From the NCBI RefSeq assembly GCF_900114785.1, contig NZ_FOUG01000016.1:1-64000 (forward strand): a stretch of 64,000 nt of DNA, read 5' to 3'. How positions within the stretch are numbered: the first letter of the stretch is position 1; the number at the start of each line of letters is the position of its first letter. This DNA comes from Variovorax sp. OV329. Its GTDB lineage: Bacteria; Pseudomonadota; Gammaproteobacteria; Burkholderiales; Burkholderiaceae_C. Shown in pieces: positions 17,957 to 25,491 of this stretch. The position numbers were made by a program, and so were the translations under genes. Under the pieces are notes generated by a model. It was not told the DNA's origin. It did no database searches and saw only the letters and a list, made by a program, of their open reading frames with translations.

Positions 17957-18394
17957 ATGTCCACGAACGGCGGGGAGGGTGAGGCCTCCCTGATCGTCGG
18001 CAGCCAGTTGCGCGAGCTGGCGCGCGTGAACGCCTGGGTGCACGACTGGGCCGAGCGCCAGCACCTGCCGGCGGCCGTGGCCCGCAACCTCGACCTGTGC
18101 TCCACCGAGGTCGTCACCAACATCATTACCCACGGCGCGCCCGACACCGCGCAGAGCATCCACCTGCGGCTGGGCTGGCAGGGCGAGACGGTGGCGCTGG
18201 AAGTGGAAGACGAAGGCGCCGAGTTCGATCCGCGCCAGATCGCCCCCCCGCCGCGCGCCACCAGCCTGCAGGACGCGCGCATCGGCGGCTGGGGCATTCC
18301 CATCGTGCGGCATTTTTCCGACGGGCTGCGCTACCACCACGAAGGCGGGCGCAACCACCTCACCCTTCTCTTCCACGCGGCAGCGCCACCCTGA
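17957..18394 (+). CDS. RsbW/SpoIIAB-like serine kinase (HATPase_c_2)
   Basis: This small GHKL ATPase domain of 145 residues has an N-box LCSTEVVTNIITHG (E51, N55), a G1 box VEDEGAEFD (D85) and a G2-like IGGWGIPIVRHF. Proteins of this type phosphorylate a STAS antagonist and sequester a target, classically a sigma factor. No sigma factor gene is in the window. The start at 17957 follows the STAS stop by one base. The target could instead be the adjacent coiled-coil, OmpA or GTPase products; this is inference. Confidence 0.92.
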   Translation: MSTNGGEGEASLIVGSQLRELARVNAWVHDWAERQHLPAAVARNLDLCSTEVVTNIITHGAPDTAQSIHLRLGWQGETVALEVEDEGAEFDPRQIAPPPRATSLQDARIGGWGIPIVRHFSDGLRYHHEGGRNHLTLLFHAAAPP

Positions 18395-18445
18395 GCCGCT
18401 GCTGCCGCCACCCGTCCGTCCGATTCACAACGAGGAGTGATGCAC

Positions 18446-19072
18446 ATGGCAACCCCAGCCAAGCCCCTTTCGATCGATACGCAGACCGCCCTTGCCGCCA
18501 CGGCCGCGCTCGCCGCAAGTGCCAAGCCCAACGGCGGCGGCGCCGAGGCCTCGGGCGTCGACAAGATGCGCGAACTGCTCTTCGGCAACCAGATGCAGGA
18601 CTACGACAAGCGCTTCTCCATCCTCGAAGAACGCTTCGCCCAGCGCATGCGCGACATGGAGGGCGAATCTGCGCGCAGCCTGACCAACCTGGAAGCCACC
18701 ATCAAGAAGCAGCTCGAATCGGTGGCCGGCCAGTTCCGCGAAGAAAAGGACCTGCGCGCCGACGGCGACAAGGAGCTGGAGCGCAACCTGCGCGACCACA
18801 CGCAGGCGCTGGAGAAGCGCGTGTCGCAGCTCTCGGACCAGCTGGCCCGCCAGGAGCGCGACTTCACCGATCGGCTGAGCCACGAGGTGCAGGCCCTGCG
18901 CGACGAGATCCGCCGCCGGCAGGACGACTCGCGCGCGACCACGGAGCGCATGTTCTCCGAGCTGAGCAACGTGAAGACCGACCGCAACCTGCTTGCCGGG
19001 CTGTTCGTCGAGATCGCCAAGTGCCTGAACCAGGACGTGGCGCCCAAGAGCACGAACGGCTCGGGCGCCTGA
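18446..19072 (+). CDS. Long coiled-coil protein of unknown function
   Basis: This protein of about 208 residues has a low-complexity Ala-rich N-terminus. A nearly continuous charged coiled coil follows (about 45-180: RFSILEERFAQRMRDMEGE, LEKRVSQLSDQLARQERDF, RQDDSRATTERMFSELSNV). A short C-terminal segment LLAGLFVEIAKCLNQD resembles LAGLLLELARCVNPE at the start of the downstream OmpA protein. That shared motif may be a docking element for a common partner. GAGGAG sits eight bases before the ATG at 18446; ATG 18440 and GTG 18437 are less likely. No enzyme motif is seen. It is probably a scaffold within the cluster. Confidence 0.7.
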   Translation: MATPAKPLSIDTQTALAATAALAASAKPNGGGAEASGVDKMRELLFGNQMQDYDKRFSILEERFAQRMRDMEGESARSLTNLEATIKKQLESVAGQFREEKDLRADGDKELERNLRDHTQALEKRVSQLSDQLARQERDFTDRLSHEVQALRDEIRRRQDDSRATTERMFSELSNVKTDRNLLAGLFVEIAKCLNQDVAPKSTNGSGA

Positions 19073-19174
19073 TCCGCGCGTCATGAGCCCCTGCCCGGCC
19101 GCTCCCCGCCATGCGGAGCGCAGCCATCGGCTGTGCGGGGCTCGCATTGCGGTGCGCAGCGCCGGGGTGATGCC

Positions 19175-21028
19175 GTGAGCGCCCTGCTCTCGCTGGCCTC
19201 GTCGAACGACAAGCCCGGCGGCCCCCCGCGGGAGGACCAGAGCGCCCGCCTGGCCGGCCTGCTGTTGGAGCTGGCGCGCTGCGTCAACCCGGAGCTGGCC
19301 AAGGAGGTTCCCAGCCGCCTCGCGGAAGACCCGCGGCTGGACGCGATGCGTGGCGTGCTCATCGAGCGCGAGCGCGTCGCGCTGGAAGCGCTGCAGCGCA
19401 AGTTCGACGATCCGGAGGAATTCGCCAACGCGGTGGGCGCGATCCTCCCCGCCGCCTTCGCCATCGCCTCGCGGGACGAACGCATGGGCCACGCGGTGGC
19501 GCCCACCGTGGAGAAGGCCACGCAGGCCTCGATCCGCAAGAACCCGCGGACCATGGTGGACATCCTCTACCCGGTCATGGGTCCGGCCATCCGCAAGGCG
19601 ATCGCCGAGACCATGGACGGCACGCTGCAGTCGCTCAACCAGGCCATCAAGCACAGCCTGTCGTGGCGCGGCCTGAAGTGGCGGGTGGAGGCCTGGCGCA
19701 CCGGCAGCACCTTTGCCGAAGTAGTGCTGCGGCACACGGCGGTCTACCAGGTCGACCACCTCTTCCTCGTCCACCGCAAGAACGGCCTGCTGCTCGCGCA
19801 CGTGGCGCGCGAGGACGCGAGCACGCAGGACCCGCAGATGGTCTCGGCCATGCTCTCGGCCATCCAGGACTTCGTGCGCGACTCCTTCGACGAGAAGGAG
19901 TCGGGCGCAGGCGGCATCGACAGCCTGCGGCTGGGCGAGCTGCTGCTGTGGTGCGAGGAAGGGCCGCAGGCCTTCCTGGCCGCGGTGATCCACGGCAACC
20001 CGCCACCCATGCTGCGCAACCGTCTGGTCGACGCACTCTCCGCCGTGCACGACCAGTGGCGCGAGCCGCTGGAGGCCTTCGACGGCGACACCGTGCCCTT
20101 CGAAACGGTCGACGAACGGCTGCGGCCCTGCCTGCTGTCGCAGTCCAACGAGGCGCGCCGCCGCTACTCGCCGCTGATGTGGCTGATCCCGCTGGCGCTG
20201 CTGGCGGGCCTGGGGTGGTACATCGGGCAACGGGTGATCGAGCACCGCCGCGTCAACGCCTACATCGCCGCGCTGCAGGAGCAGCCCGGCATCCTCGTGA
20301 CCGCCGCCGACCGGCGCGACGGCAAGTGGGTGGTGGCCGGCCTGCGCGATCCGCTGGCAGTGAGGCCCGAGGAACTGCTGGCCAAGACCAAGGTGGACCC
20401 GACGCACATCACCAACCGCTGGGAGCCCTACCAGGCGCTGCACCCGGCCATCATGCTCAAGCGGCTACAAGCCACGCTCAACCCGCCAGCTTCGGTCGTG
20501 CTCACGCAGGACGCCAACGGCATCACTGCCACCGGCAGCGCGCCGCAATACTGGATGGACAGGGCTCGCGCCTACCTGCTCACGCTGCCCGCCGGTGCGC
20601 CCAAGGTGGACCTGAGTGCGCTGCAGGACGTGCAGGACCCCGACTACGTGCGGCTGCACGACGCCATCCAGGCCCACATCATCTACTTCGAGAACAACGT
20701 GGCGCGGCCGGCGCCCAACCAGGAGAGCGCGCTCGATTCGGTGGCCGCGGAAATGCGCGAGTTGATCCAGGTCGCGCGCACGCTGAACTTCCCGGTGAAG
20801 GTGACCATCGTCGGCCACGCCGACGCAACCGGCAAGGAGAACTCCAACCTGGCGCTGAGCCTGGGGCGCGCGGAAGTCGTGCGCTCGATGATGCGCCAGC
20901 GCGGCGTCGACCCCACTATGCTGGCGGTGCGCGGCGCCGGCCCGCTGGAGCCGCTCAAGCCCGGCGCCAGCGAGGCCGAGCTGCAGGCCAACCGGCGCGT
21001 CTCCTTCGTGGTGACCACCGGCGAATAA
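19175..21028 (+). CDS. Inner-membrane protein with cytoplasmic roadblock/longin-like region and periplasmic OmpA domain
   Basis: Starting from the GTG at 19175 (GGGGTGA upstream), this is about 617 residues with no signal peptide. A cytoplasmic part (1-330) contains, near 188-300, a strand-helix pattern: VDHLFLVHRKNGLLLAHVAR, then a helix MVSAMLSAIQDFVRDSF, then GELLLWCEEGPQAFLAAVIHG. This resembles roadblock/longin-like modules. One membrane span follows (about 332-352, LMWLIPLALLAGLGWYIG), then a periplasmic part ending in an OmpA-like peptidoglycan-binding domain (about 500-617). That domain contains VTIVGHADATGKENSNLALS and LQANRRVSFVV. The small GTPase starts six bases after its stop. 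The roadblock-like assignment is inference; OmpA and topology are well supported. Confidence 0.82.
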   Translation: MSALLSLASSNDKPGGPPREDQSARLAGLLLELARCVNPELAKEVPSRLAEDPRLDAMRGVLIERERVALEALQRKFDDPEEFANAVGAILPAAFAIASRDERMGHAVAPTVEKATQASIRKNPRTMVDILYPVMGPAIRKAIAETMDGTLQSLNQAIKHSLSWRGLKWRVEAWRTGSTFAEVVLRHTAVYQVDHLFLVHRKNGLLLAHVAREDASTQDPQMVSAMLSAIQDFVRDSFDEKESGAGGIDSLRLGELLLWCEEGPQAFLAAVIHGNPPPMLRNRLVDALSAVHDQWREPLEAFDGDTVPFETVDERLRPCLLSQSNEARRRYSPLMWLIPLALLAGLGWYIGQRVIEHRRVNAYIAALQEQPGILVTAADRRDGKWVVAGLRDPLAVRPEELLAKTKVDPTHITNRWEPYQALHPAIMLKRLQATLNPPASVVLTQDANGITATGSAPQYWMDRARAYLLTLPAGAPKVDLSALQDVQDPDYVRLHDAIQAHIIYFENNVARPAPNQESALDSVAAEMRELIQVARTLNFPVKVTIVGHADATGKENSNLALSLGRAEVVRSMMRQRGVDPTMLAVRGAGPLEPLKPGASEAELQANRRVSFVVTTGE

Positions 21029-21033
21029 AACGA

Positions 21034-21537
21034 ATGCTGCAAAAGAAGATCTGCCTGCTCGGTGCCTTCGGCGTCGGAAAGACCAGCCTGGTGCGCCGCT
21101 ATGTCGACACCATCTTCTCGGACACCTACCTCACCACGGTGGGCGTGAAGATCGACAAGAAGGTGATGGCCGTGGGCAGCGAGGAGGTGGCGCTCATCAT
21201 CTGGGACATCGCCGGCGAGGACGCGGTGGCCGCTGTGCGCGTGAGCTATCTGCGCGGCGCCGCCGGCTACCTGCTGGTGGTGGACGGCACGCGGCCCGAG
21301 ACGCTGGAGACCGCTGCCTCCATCCAGGGCCGCATCACCGCGGAGATCGGGGCGGTGCCCTTTCTGGCCTTGCTGAACAAGGCCGACCTGGTGGACGACT
21401 GGGCGCTGCCGCCCGAGCGCATCCAGGCGCTGGAGGCCGAGGGCTGGACCTTCAGGCGCACCAGCGCCAAGACGGGCGACTCGGTGGAAGAGAGCTTTGC
21501 CGAACTGGCCACGCTGGTGACGGCCAAACAGCAGTGA
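21034..21537 (+). CDS. Ras/Rab-like small GTPase
   Basis: This 167-residue G domain has all signature boxes: P-loop GAFGVGKTS (10-18), switch I T35 in TYLTTVGVKI, DxxG in WDIAGED (58-61), NKAD (115-118) and SAK (144-146). The position of catalytic Gln61 of Ras is occupied by E62, so intrinsic hydrolysis may be slow or need a partner. No C-terminal Cys for prenylation exists. It lies six bases after the OmpA-domain gene and eleven before the SpoIIE phosphatase gene. Bacterial relatives such as MglA act in polarity and motility with roadblock-type partners. Confidence 0.93.
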   Translation: MLQKKICLLGAFGVGKTSLVRRYVDTIFSDTYLTTVGVKIDKKVMAVGSEEVALIIWDIAGEDAVAAVRVSYLRGAAGYLLVVDGTRPETLETAASIQGRITAEIGAVPFLALLNKADLVDDWALPPERIQALEAEGWTFRRTSAKTGDSVEESFAELATLVTAKQQ

Positions 21538-21547
21538 GCGTTGCGCC

Positions 21548-22747
21548 ATGCTCGAGCTGCCTGCGCGCATTTCCGATTCGCTGCTCTCCCTGATCGAGGC
21601 GCAGCGCGTGGTCGCGCACATGGTCATCGACGGCTCGCAGGTGCTGGTGCAGGCCGGCGGGCACCTCGAACACTACGGCCTGTCCGGGCTGGAATTCGGC
21701 GGCCCGGCCTCCGACCAGATCCCACTGCTGGAAGGCATGCTGCCGCTGGTGGAGACGCCCTTCCTCATCCGCTCCATGACCATGCCCAGCGGCCGCGTGG
21801 CCGACGTGCACTTCTTCGCCGACGAGAGCGAGGGCACGGTTTGGGTGCTGCTGCTGGACGTGACGGCCGAGCACGAGGAAGCGCGACTGGTGCAGCAGAA
21901 GGCCTACGACATGACGCTGCTGAGCCAGCGCGAGGCGCGGCTGATTGCGCAGCTGGAAGCGGCCAACGAGGAGCTGACCCGCGCGCACCGCGAGCTCGCC
22001 GAATCGCAGGAGCGGCTGCGTTCGGAACTGCGCGATGCCGAGCACTACGTGCGCGCCGTGCTGCCCGCGCCCATGACGCAGCCCTTCGAGGTGGACTGGC
22101 GCTTCGTGCCCTCCACCGAGCTGGGGGGCGACTCCTTCGGCTACCACTGGGTGGACGACGAGCACTTCGCGATCTACGTCATCGACGTGTGCGGCCACGG
22201 CGTGGGCTCGGCGCTGCTCACGGTGGCGGTGGGCAACACCTTGCGTTCCGAAGGGCTGCCGGGCACGGACTTTCGCCAGCCGGCGAAGGTGCTGGCCGCG
22301 CTGAACGACGCCTACCCGATGGAGCGGCACGGTGAGCTGTTCAGCACCGTGTGGTACGGGGTGTACCAGCCCACCAGCGGGACGCTGCGCTATGCGACGG
22401 CGGGGCATCCCTCGCCGATCCTGCTGAGCGGTCCGCCGAACGGCGAGTGCGACGCCCGCGCGCTGCCGGCCAGCGGTGCCTGCATCGGGCTGATGCCGCA
22501 TGCCCGCTATGCCGAGGCGCAGTGCGCGCTGCAATCGCCTGCGCGGTTGTTCGTGTTCAGCGATGGCGCCTACGAGGTGGAGCGGCCGGACGGAAGCATG
22601 CTGAAGCCGGAAGACCTGATGCAGACGCTCGCGAGCCCGATGGCCGAAGGGCAGTCCGAGCTGGATTGGGTGCTGCAGGTTGCGCGGCAGGCGCATGGGC
22701 CGGGTGCGCTGGAGGATGACTTCACCATACTCAAGTTGGCGATCTGA
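21548..22747 (+). CDS. SpoIIE/RsbU-type PP2C phosphatase with N-terminal sensor region
   Basis: Of 399 residues, the first ~110 look like a PAS-type sensor (LLSLIEAQRVVAHMVIDG ... VWVLLLDVTAEHEEA). A coiled-coil linker (about 112-165) and a PP2C/SpoIIE catalytic domain follow. Metal-binding Asp residues lie in GGDSFGYHW (D195), VIDVCGHGVGSALL (D213), FSDGAYE and EDDFTILKL. RsbU-type enzymes dephosphorylate STAS antagonists, so the STAS protein at 17596-17955 is the obvious substrate. It is the last gene of the cluster and is followed by palindromic repeats. Confidence 0.93.
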   Translation: MLELPARISDSLLSLIEAQRVVAHMVIDGSQVLVQAGGHLEHYGLSGLEFGGPASDQIPLLEGMLPLVETPFLIRSMTMPSGRVADVHFFADESEGTVWVLLLDVTAEHEEARLVQQKAYDMTLLSQREARLIAQLEAANEELTRAHRELAESQERLRSELRDAEHYVRAVLPAPMTQPFEVDWRFVPSTELGGDSFGYHWVDDEHFAIYVIDVCGHGVGSALLTVAVGNTLRSEGLPGTDFRQPAKVLAALNDAYPMERHGELFSTVWYGVYQPTSGTLRYATAGHPSPILLSGPPNGECDARALPASGACIGLMPHARYAEAQCALQSPARLFVFSDGAYEVERPDGSMLKPEDLMQTLASPMAEGQSELDWVLQVARQAHGPGALEDDFTILKLAI

Positions 22748-22791
22748 CGCGCTTGTGATCGCGTACGTCCTCCGTGTGTCTTGCGTGGGCC

Positions 22792-23032
22792 GCCCGGTCT
22801 GCGCTGCCCGCCGGTGGCCGCCACTGGGCCGGTCGGCGCTGCGCGCCGACTCCCCTGCGGTGCTCGCGAAGCCGGCCGCACTGTGGAACTCGCTACGCTG
22901 CTGCGCAGCTGCGCTCAGACAGCCACAGTGAGTCAGATGTTGAAGCGTGCAAGGTGCCCTTGCACGCAGGCCGGCTCCACTGCGCTCCTCGGCGGCCCAG
23001 AGGCGACCACCGGCGCGCAGCACAGACCGGGC
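22792..23032. repeat. Palindromic element, copy 1 (degenerate, ~241 bp)
   Basis: The ends form an imperfect inverted repeat of about 40 bp (GCCCGGTCTG... at the left, its complement ...CAGACCGGGC at the right). The core (about 22883-22973) contains GGAACTCGCTACGCTGCT, a GCGCTCAGACAGCC block, GTGAGTCAGATGTTGAAGC and an AAGGTGCCCTTGC hairpin. The same core occurs in opposite orientation in copy 2. No coding function is apparent; frames across it are repeat-derived. Confidence 0.8.
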
Positions 23033-23231
23033 TCAAAGGGGGTGAACGAACAACGGGCCCTCTGCTTGCCCGAAACCAGAACGCGGTTATCGCTGAACCG
23101 CGACAGAGACCGACACGAAGCGGTCGCTCAAGGCGCGATGGGGAACCGCACAAGGCGATTGCTGAAGGCCAGCAGAACCGGCGCGATGGGTTCGCTGAGT
23201 GGGGGGCAGAAACCGTCACACCGTTCCCACT

Positions 23232-23469
23232 GCGTCGGCGGGCGGTGCGCGCCGGGGGGCGCCTCGATGTCGCCGAGGCGCGCAGCGGGGGCGGCCTGCA
23301 CGCAAGGGCACCTTGCGTGCTTCAACATCTGACTCACCGCGGCTGTCTGAGCGTAGCTGCGAAGCAGCGTAGCGAGTTCCGCGGTGCAGGCCGCCCCCGC
23401 GAGCACCGCAGGGAAGCCCCGAAGGGGCCGACATCGTGGCGCCCCCCGGCGCGCACCGCCCGCCGACGC
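23232..23469. repeat. Palindromic element, copy 2, with perfect 32 bp terminal inverted repeats
   Basis: The left terminus 23232-23263 (GCGTCGGCGGGCGGTGCGCG... ending GGGGGGCGCC) is the exact reverse complement of 23438-23469 over all 32 bases. The symmetry continues inward with CGATGTCG on both sides and again with GCGGGGGCGGCCTGCA. The core matches copy 1 in reverse orientation. At 238 bp it has the size of a MITE or an extended REP-type element and carries no transposase. It lies in the convergent space between the SpoIIE and Lrp genes. About 199 bp of unrelated sequence separates the copies. Confidence 0.85.
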
Positions 23470-23508
23470 GGCTCCCCCGACGCACAACCCCAAAACCGCA
23501 CCGCAGAA

Positions 23509-23976
23509 TCAAAGGCCCACAGGAATCTCCAGGCTCTCCTTCACCTGCTCCATCACCACGTAGCTGTGCGACTGCGCAGGCACCGGCAACTTCTTGAGGA
23601 TGCTGCCCAGCAGGTTGCGGTACTCGTCCATCCCGCCCAGGCGCGCCTTCACCAGGTAGTCGAAACTGCCGGAAACGAGGTGGCATTCCTGCACCTCGGG
23701 CATCAACTGCAGCTCGGTGCGCACCTTGTCGAAGACATCCTCCGACTTGGACGACAGCGTGATCTCCACGAACACCAGCAGCTCGCGGCCCAGCGCCGCC
23801 GGGCTCACCCGCGCGTGGTAGCCGGTGATGACGCCGCCGCGCTCCAGTCGTTTGACGCGCTCCGAGCAGGGCGACATCGACAGCCCGACATGCTGCGCCA
23901 GCTCCGTGTTGGAAATGCGTCCCTGCGCTTGGAGAAGGGCGAGGATCTTGCGGTCGATTCGGTCGAGTTCGAGCAT
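23509..23976 (-). CDS. Lrp/AsnC-family regulator, probable regulator of dadA
   Basis: This 155-residue regulator has an N-terminal helix-turn-helix (LDRIDRKILALLQAQGRISN, then ELAQHVGLSMSPCSERVKRL, GVITGYHARVSP). A C-terminal RAM effector domain follows (LVFVEITLSSKSEDVFD, VQECHLVSGSFDYLVKARL). It is divergent from the D-amino acid dehydrogenase gene with 132 bases between the starts, the usual dadR-dadA arrangement. It likely senses alanine or another amino acid and controls dadA. Confidence 0.92.
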   Translation of the reverse strand: MLELDRIDRKILALLQAQGRISNTELAQHVGLSMSPCSERVKRLERGGVITGYHARVSPAALGRELLVFVEITLSSKSEDVFDKVRTELQLMPEVQECHLVSGSFDYLVKARLGGMDEYRNLLGSILKKLPVPAQSHSYVVMEQVKESLEIPVGL

Positions 23977-24039
23977 TTGCGGCAGCGCGCCCTACCGGGC
24001 ACTTTCGTCAGGAGCATTCACTCCGATAGTGCCGATTTT

Positions 24040-24054
24040 CGGTGAATTTTCCTG
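24040..24054. promoter_or_regulatory. Possible Lrp-type box in the lrp-dadA intergenic region
   Basis: CGGTGAATTTTCCTG at 24040-24054 matches the Escherichia coli Lrp consensus at about 12 of 15 positions. It sits between the divergent starts. A short CCGA-TTT-TCGG repeat overlaps it on the left (24032-24042). This is a weak match that rests mainly on position. Confidence 0.3.
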
Positions 24055-24108
24055 CTCGTGAAACCCTAAAGTTCACGAATACACCAGCAGATCAGCGGAG
24101 CACCGGAA

Positions 24109-25413
24109 ATGAAGGTTCTTGTTCTTGGCGGCGGCGTCATCGGCACCACGACGGCCTACTACCTGGCGCGCGCCGGCGCCGAGGTGACCCTGCTCGACCG
24201 CCAGGACGGCGTGGCGCAAGAGACCAGCTTCGGCAACGCCGGCCAGGTCTCGCCCGGCTATTCCACGCCCTGGGCCGCGCCCGGCATTCCGATGAAGGCC
24301 CTGAAATGGATGCTGCACCCCAAGCACGCACCGCTGGCCATCCGCCCTGACGGCAGCCTGTTCCAGCTCAAGTGGATGGCGCAGATGCTGCGCAACTGCT
24401 CGCCCGAGCGCTACGCCGTCAACAAGGAACGCATGATGCGCGTGGCCGAGTACAGCCGCCGCTGCCTGCAGCAGCTGCGGGCCGACACCGGCGTCGCCTA
24501 CGAGGAGCGCACCGGCGGCACCCTGCAGCTGTTCCGCACCGCCGCGCAGGTCGAGGCGGCCCAGCGCGACATCGCGGTGCTGGAGGAATGCGGCGTGCCC
24601 TACGAACTCCTCACGCCCGAGCAACTGTGCACGGTCGAGCCGGCCCTGGCCAAGGCGCGCGACCGGCTGGCCGGCGGGCTGCGCCTGCCCAAGGACGAGA
24701 CCGGCGACTGCCACCTGTTCACCCTGTCCCTGGCCCATCTGGCCAGCGAGCTGGGCGTCACCTTCCGCTTCGGCGACACGGTGCAGGAACTGCTCTACGA
24801 AGGCGACCGCATCAACGGCGTGCGCCTGGCCAACGGCGAGGTGCTCAAGGCCGACCGCTACGTGCTGGCCTTCGGCAGCTACTCGCGCCAGGCCGTGTCG
24901 CAACTGGGCATCGACATCCCGGTGTACCCGGTCAAGGGCTACTCGCTCACCGTGCCGCTGGTCGACGCCGAGATGGCGCCCCGCTCCACCGTGCTCGACG
25001 AGACCTACAAGATCGCCGTCACCCGCTTTGAGGACCGCATCCGCGTGGGCGGCATGGCCGAGCTGGCCGGCTTCGACAAGCGCCTGGACCCGCGCCGCCG
25101 CGAGACGCTGGAGATGGTGGTGCAGGACCTCTTCCCCGGCGGCGACGTGAAGCGCGCCAGCTTCTGGACCGGCCTGCGCCCCATGACGCCGGACGGCACG
25201 CCCATCGTCGGCGCCACGCCCTACTCGAACCTGTTCCTCAACACCGGCCATGGCACGCTCGGCTGGACCATGGCCTGCGGCTCCGGCAAGCTGGTGGCCG
25301 ACTTGATGACAGGCCAGCATCCGGAGATCAGCATCGAGGGCCTGGCCATGAGCCGCTACGCGCGCCCGGCGCGCCAGCGCTTCTCGCCCCGGCCCGCCGC
25401 GGGCCACGCCTGA
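24109..25413 (+). CDS. dadA: D-amino acid dehydrogenase small subunit DadA
   Basis: This FAD enzyme of 434 residues starts MKVLVLGGGVIGTTTAYYLA, the dinucleotide-binding GxGxxG fold. It contains the DadA-typical QETSFGNAGQVSPGYSTPWA, a RTGGTLQLFRT block and a C-terminal TGHGTLGWTMACGSGKLVAD, which contacts FAD. It oxidises D-amino acids (notably D-alanine) to keto acids and passes electrons to the respiratory chain at the inner membrane. Length is normal. An Lrp-type regulator is divergent upstream. No alanine racemase gene follows, unlike the dadAX operon of enterics. Confidence 0.95.
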   Translation: MKVLVLGGGVIGTTTAYYLARAGAEVTLLDRQDGVAQETSFGNAGQVSPGYSTPWAAPGIPMKALKWMLHPKHAPLAIRPDGSLFQLKWMAQMLRNCSPERYAVNKERMMRVAEYSRRCLQQLRADTGVAYEERTGGTLQLFRTAAQVEAAQRDIAVLEECGVPYELLTPEQLCTVEPALAKARDRLAGGLRLPKDETGDCHLFTLSLAHLASELGVTFRFGDTVQELLYEGDRINGVRLANGEVLKADRYVLAFGSYSRQAVSQLGIDIPVYPVKGYSLTVPLVDAEMAPRSTVLDETYKIAVTRFEDRIRVGGMAELAGFDKRLDPRRRETLEMVVQDLFPGGDVKRASFWTGLRPMTPDGTPIVGATPYSNLFLNTGHGTLGWTMACGSGKLVADLMTGQHPEISIEGLAMSRYARPARQRFSPRPAAGHA

Positions 25414-25491
25414 TCCAGGCGGCCGCGGCCCACAGCGCCTGCGGTGAAAGTCCTGCGCGACAAGCGCAGGGCTTCGCAGCAGAATGCCGCG

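Noticed and set aside
13348..18303. A 1651-residue open frame on the minus strand across the LysR, hybrid kinase and STAS genes
   Set aside because: It is antisense to well-supported genes with clear domains. Its composition (His, Arg, Gln, Ala rich, no domain) is typical of the open complementary frame in high-GC DNA.
18425..20443. A 672-residue open frame on the minus strand over the coiled-coil and OmpA genes
   Set aside because: It is a GC-driven shadow frame; the plus-strand genes have proper starts, domains and operon spacing.
22792..23469. CRISPR array
   Set aside because: Only two copies, each ~240 bp, in opposite orientation with internal symmetry and no short regular spacers.
22774..24045. 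Open frames of up to 423 residues running through the palindromic repeats
   Set aside because: Both strands are open because the sequence is palindromic and GC-rich. The translations repeat each other (LRSCAQTATVSQMLK, LRSYAQTAAVSQMLK) and have no domain, so they are repeat-derived.
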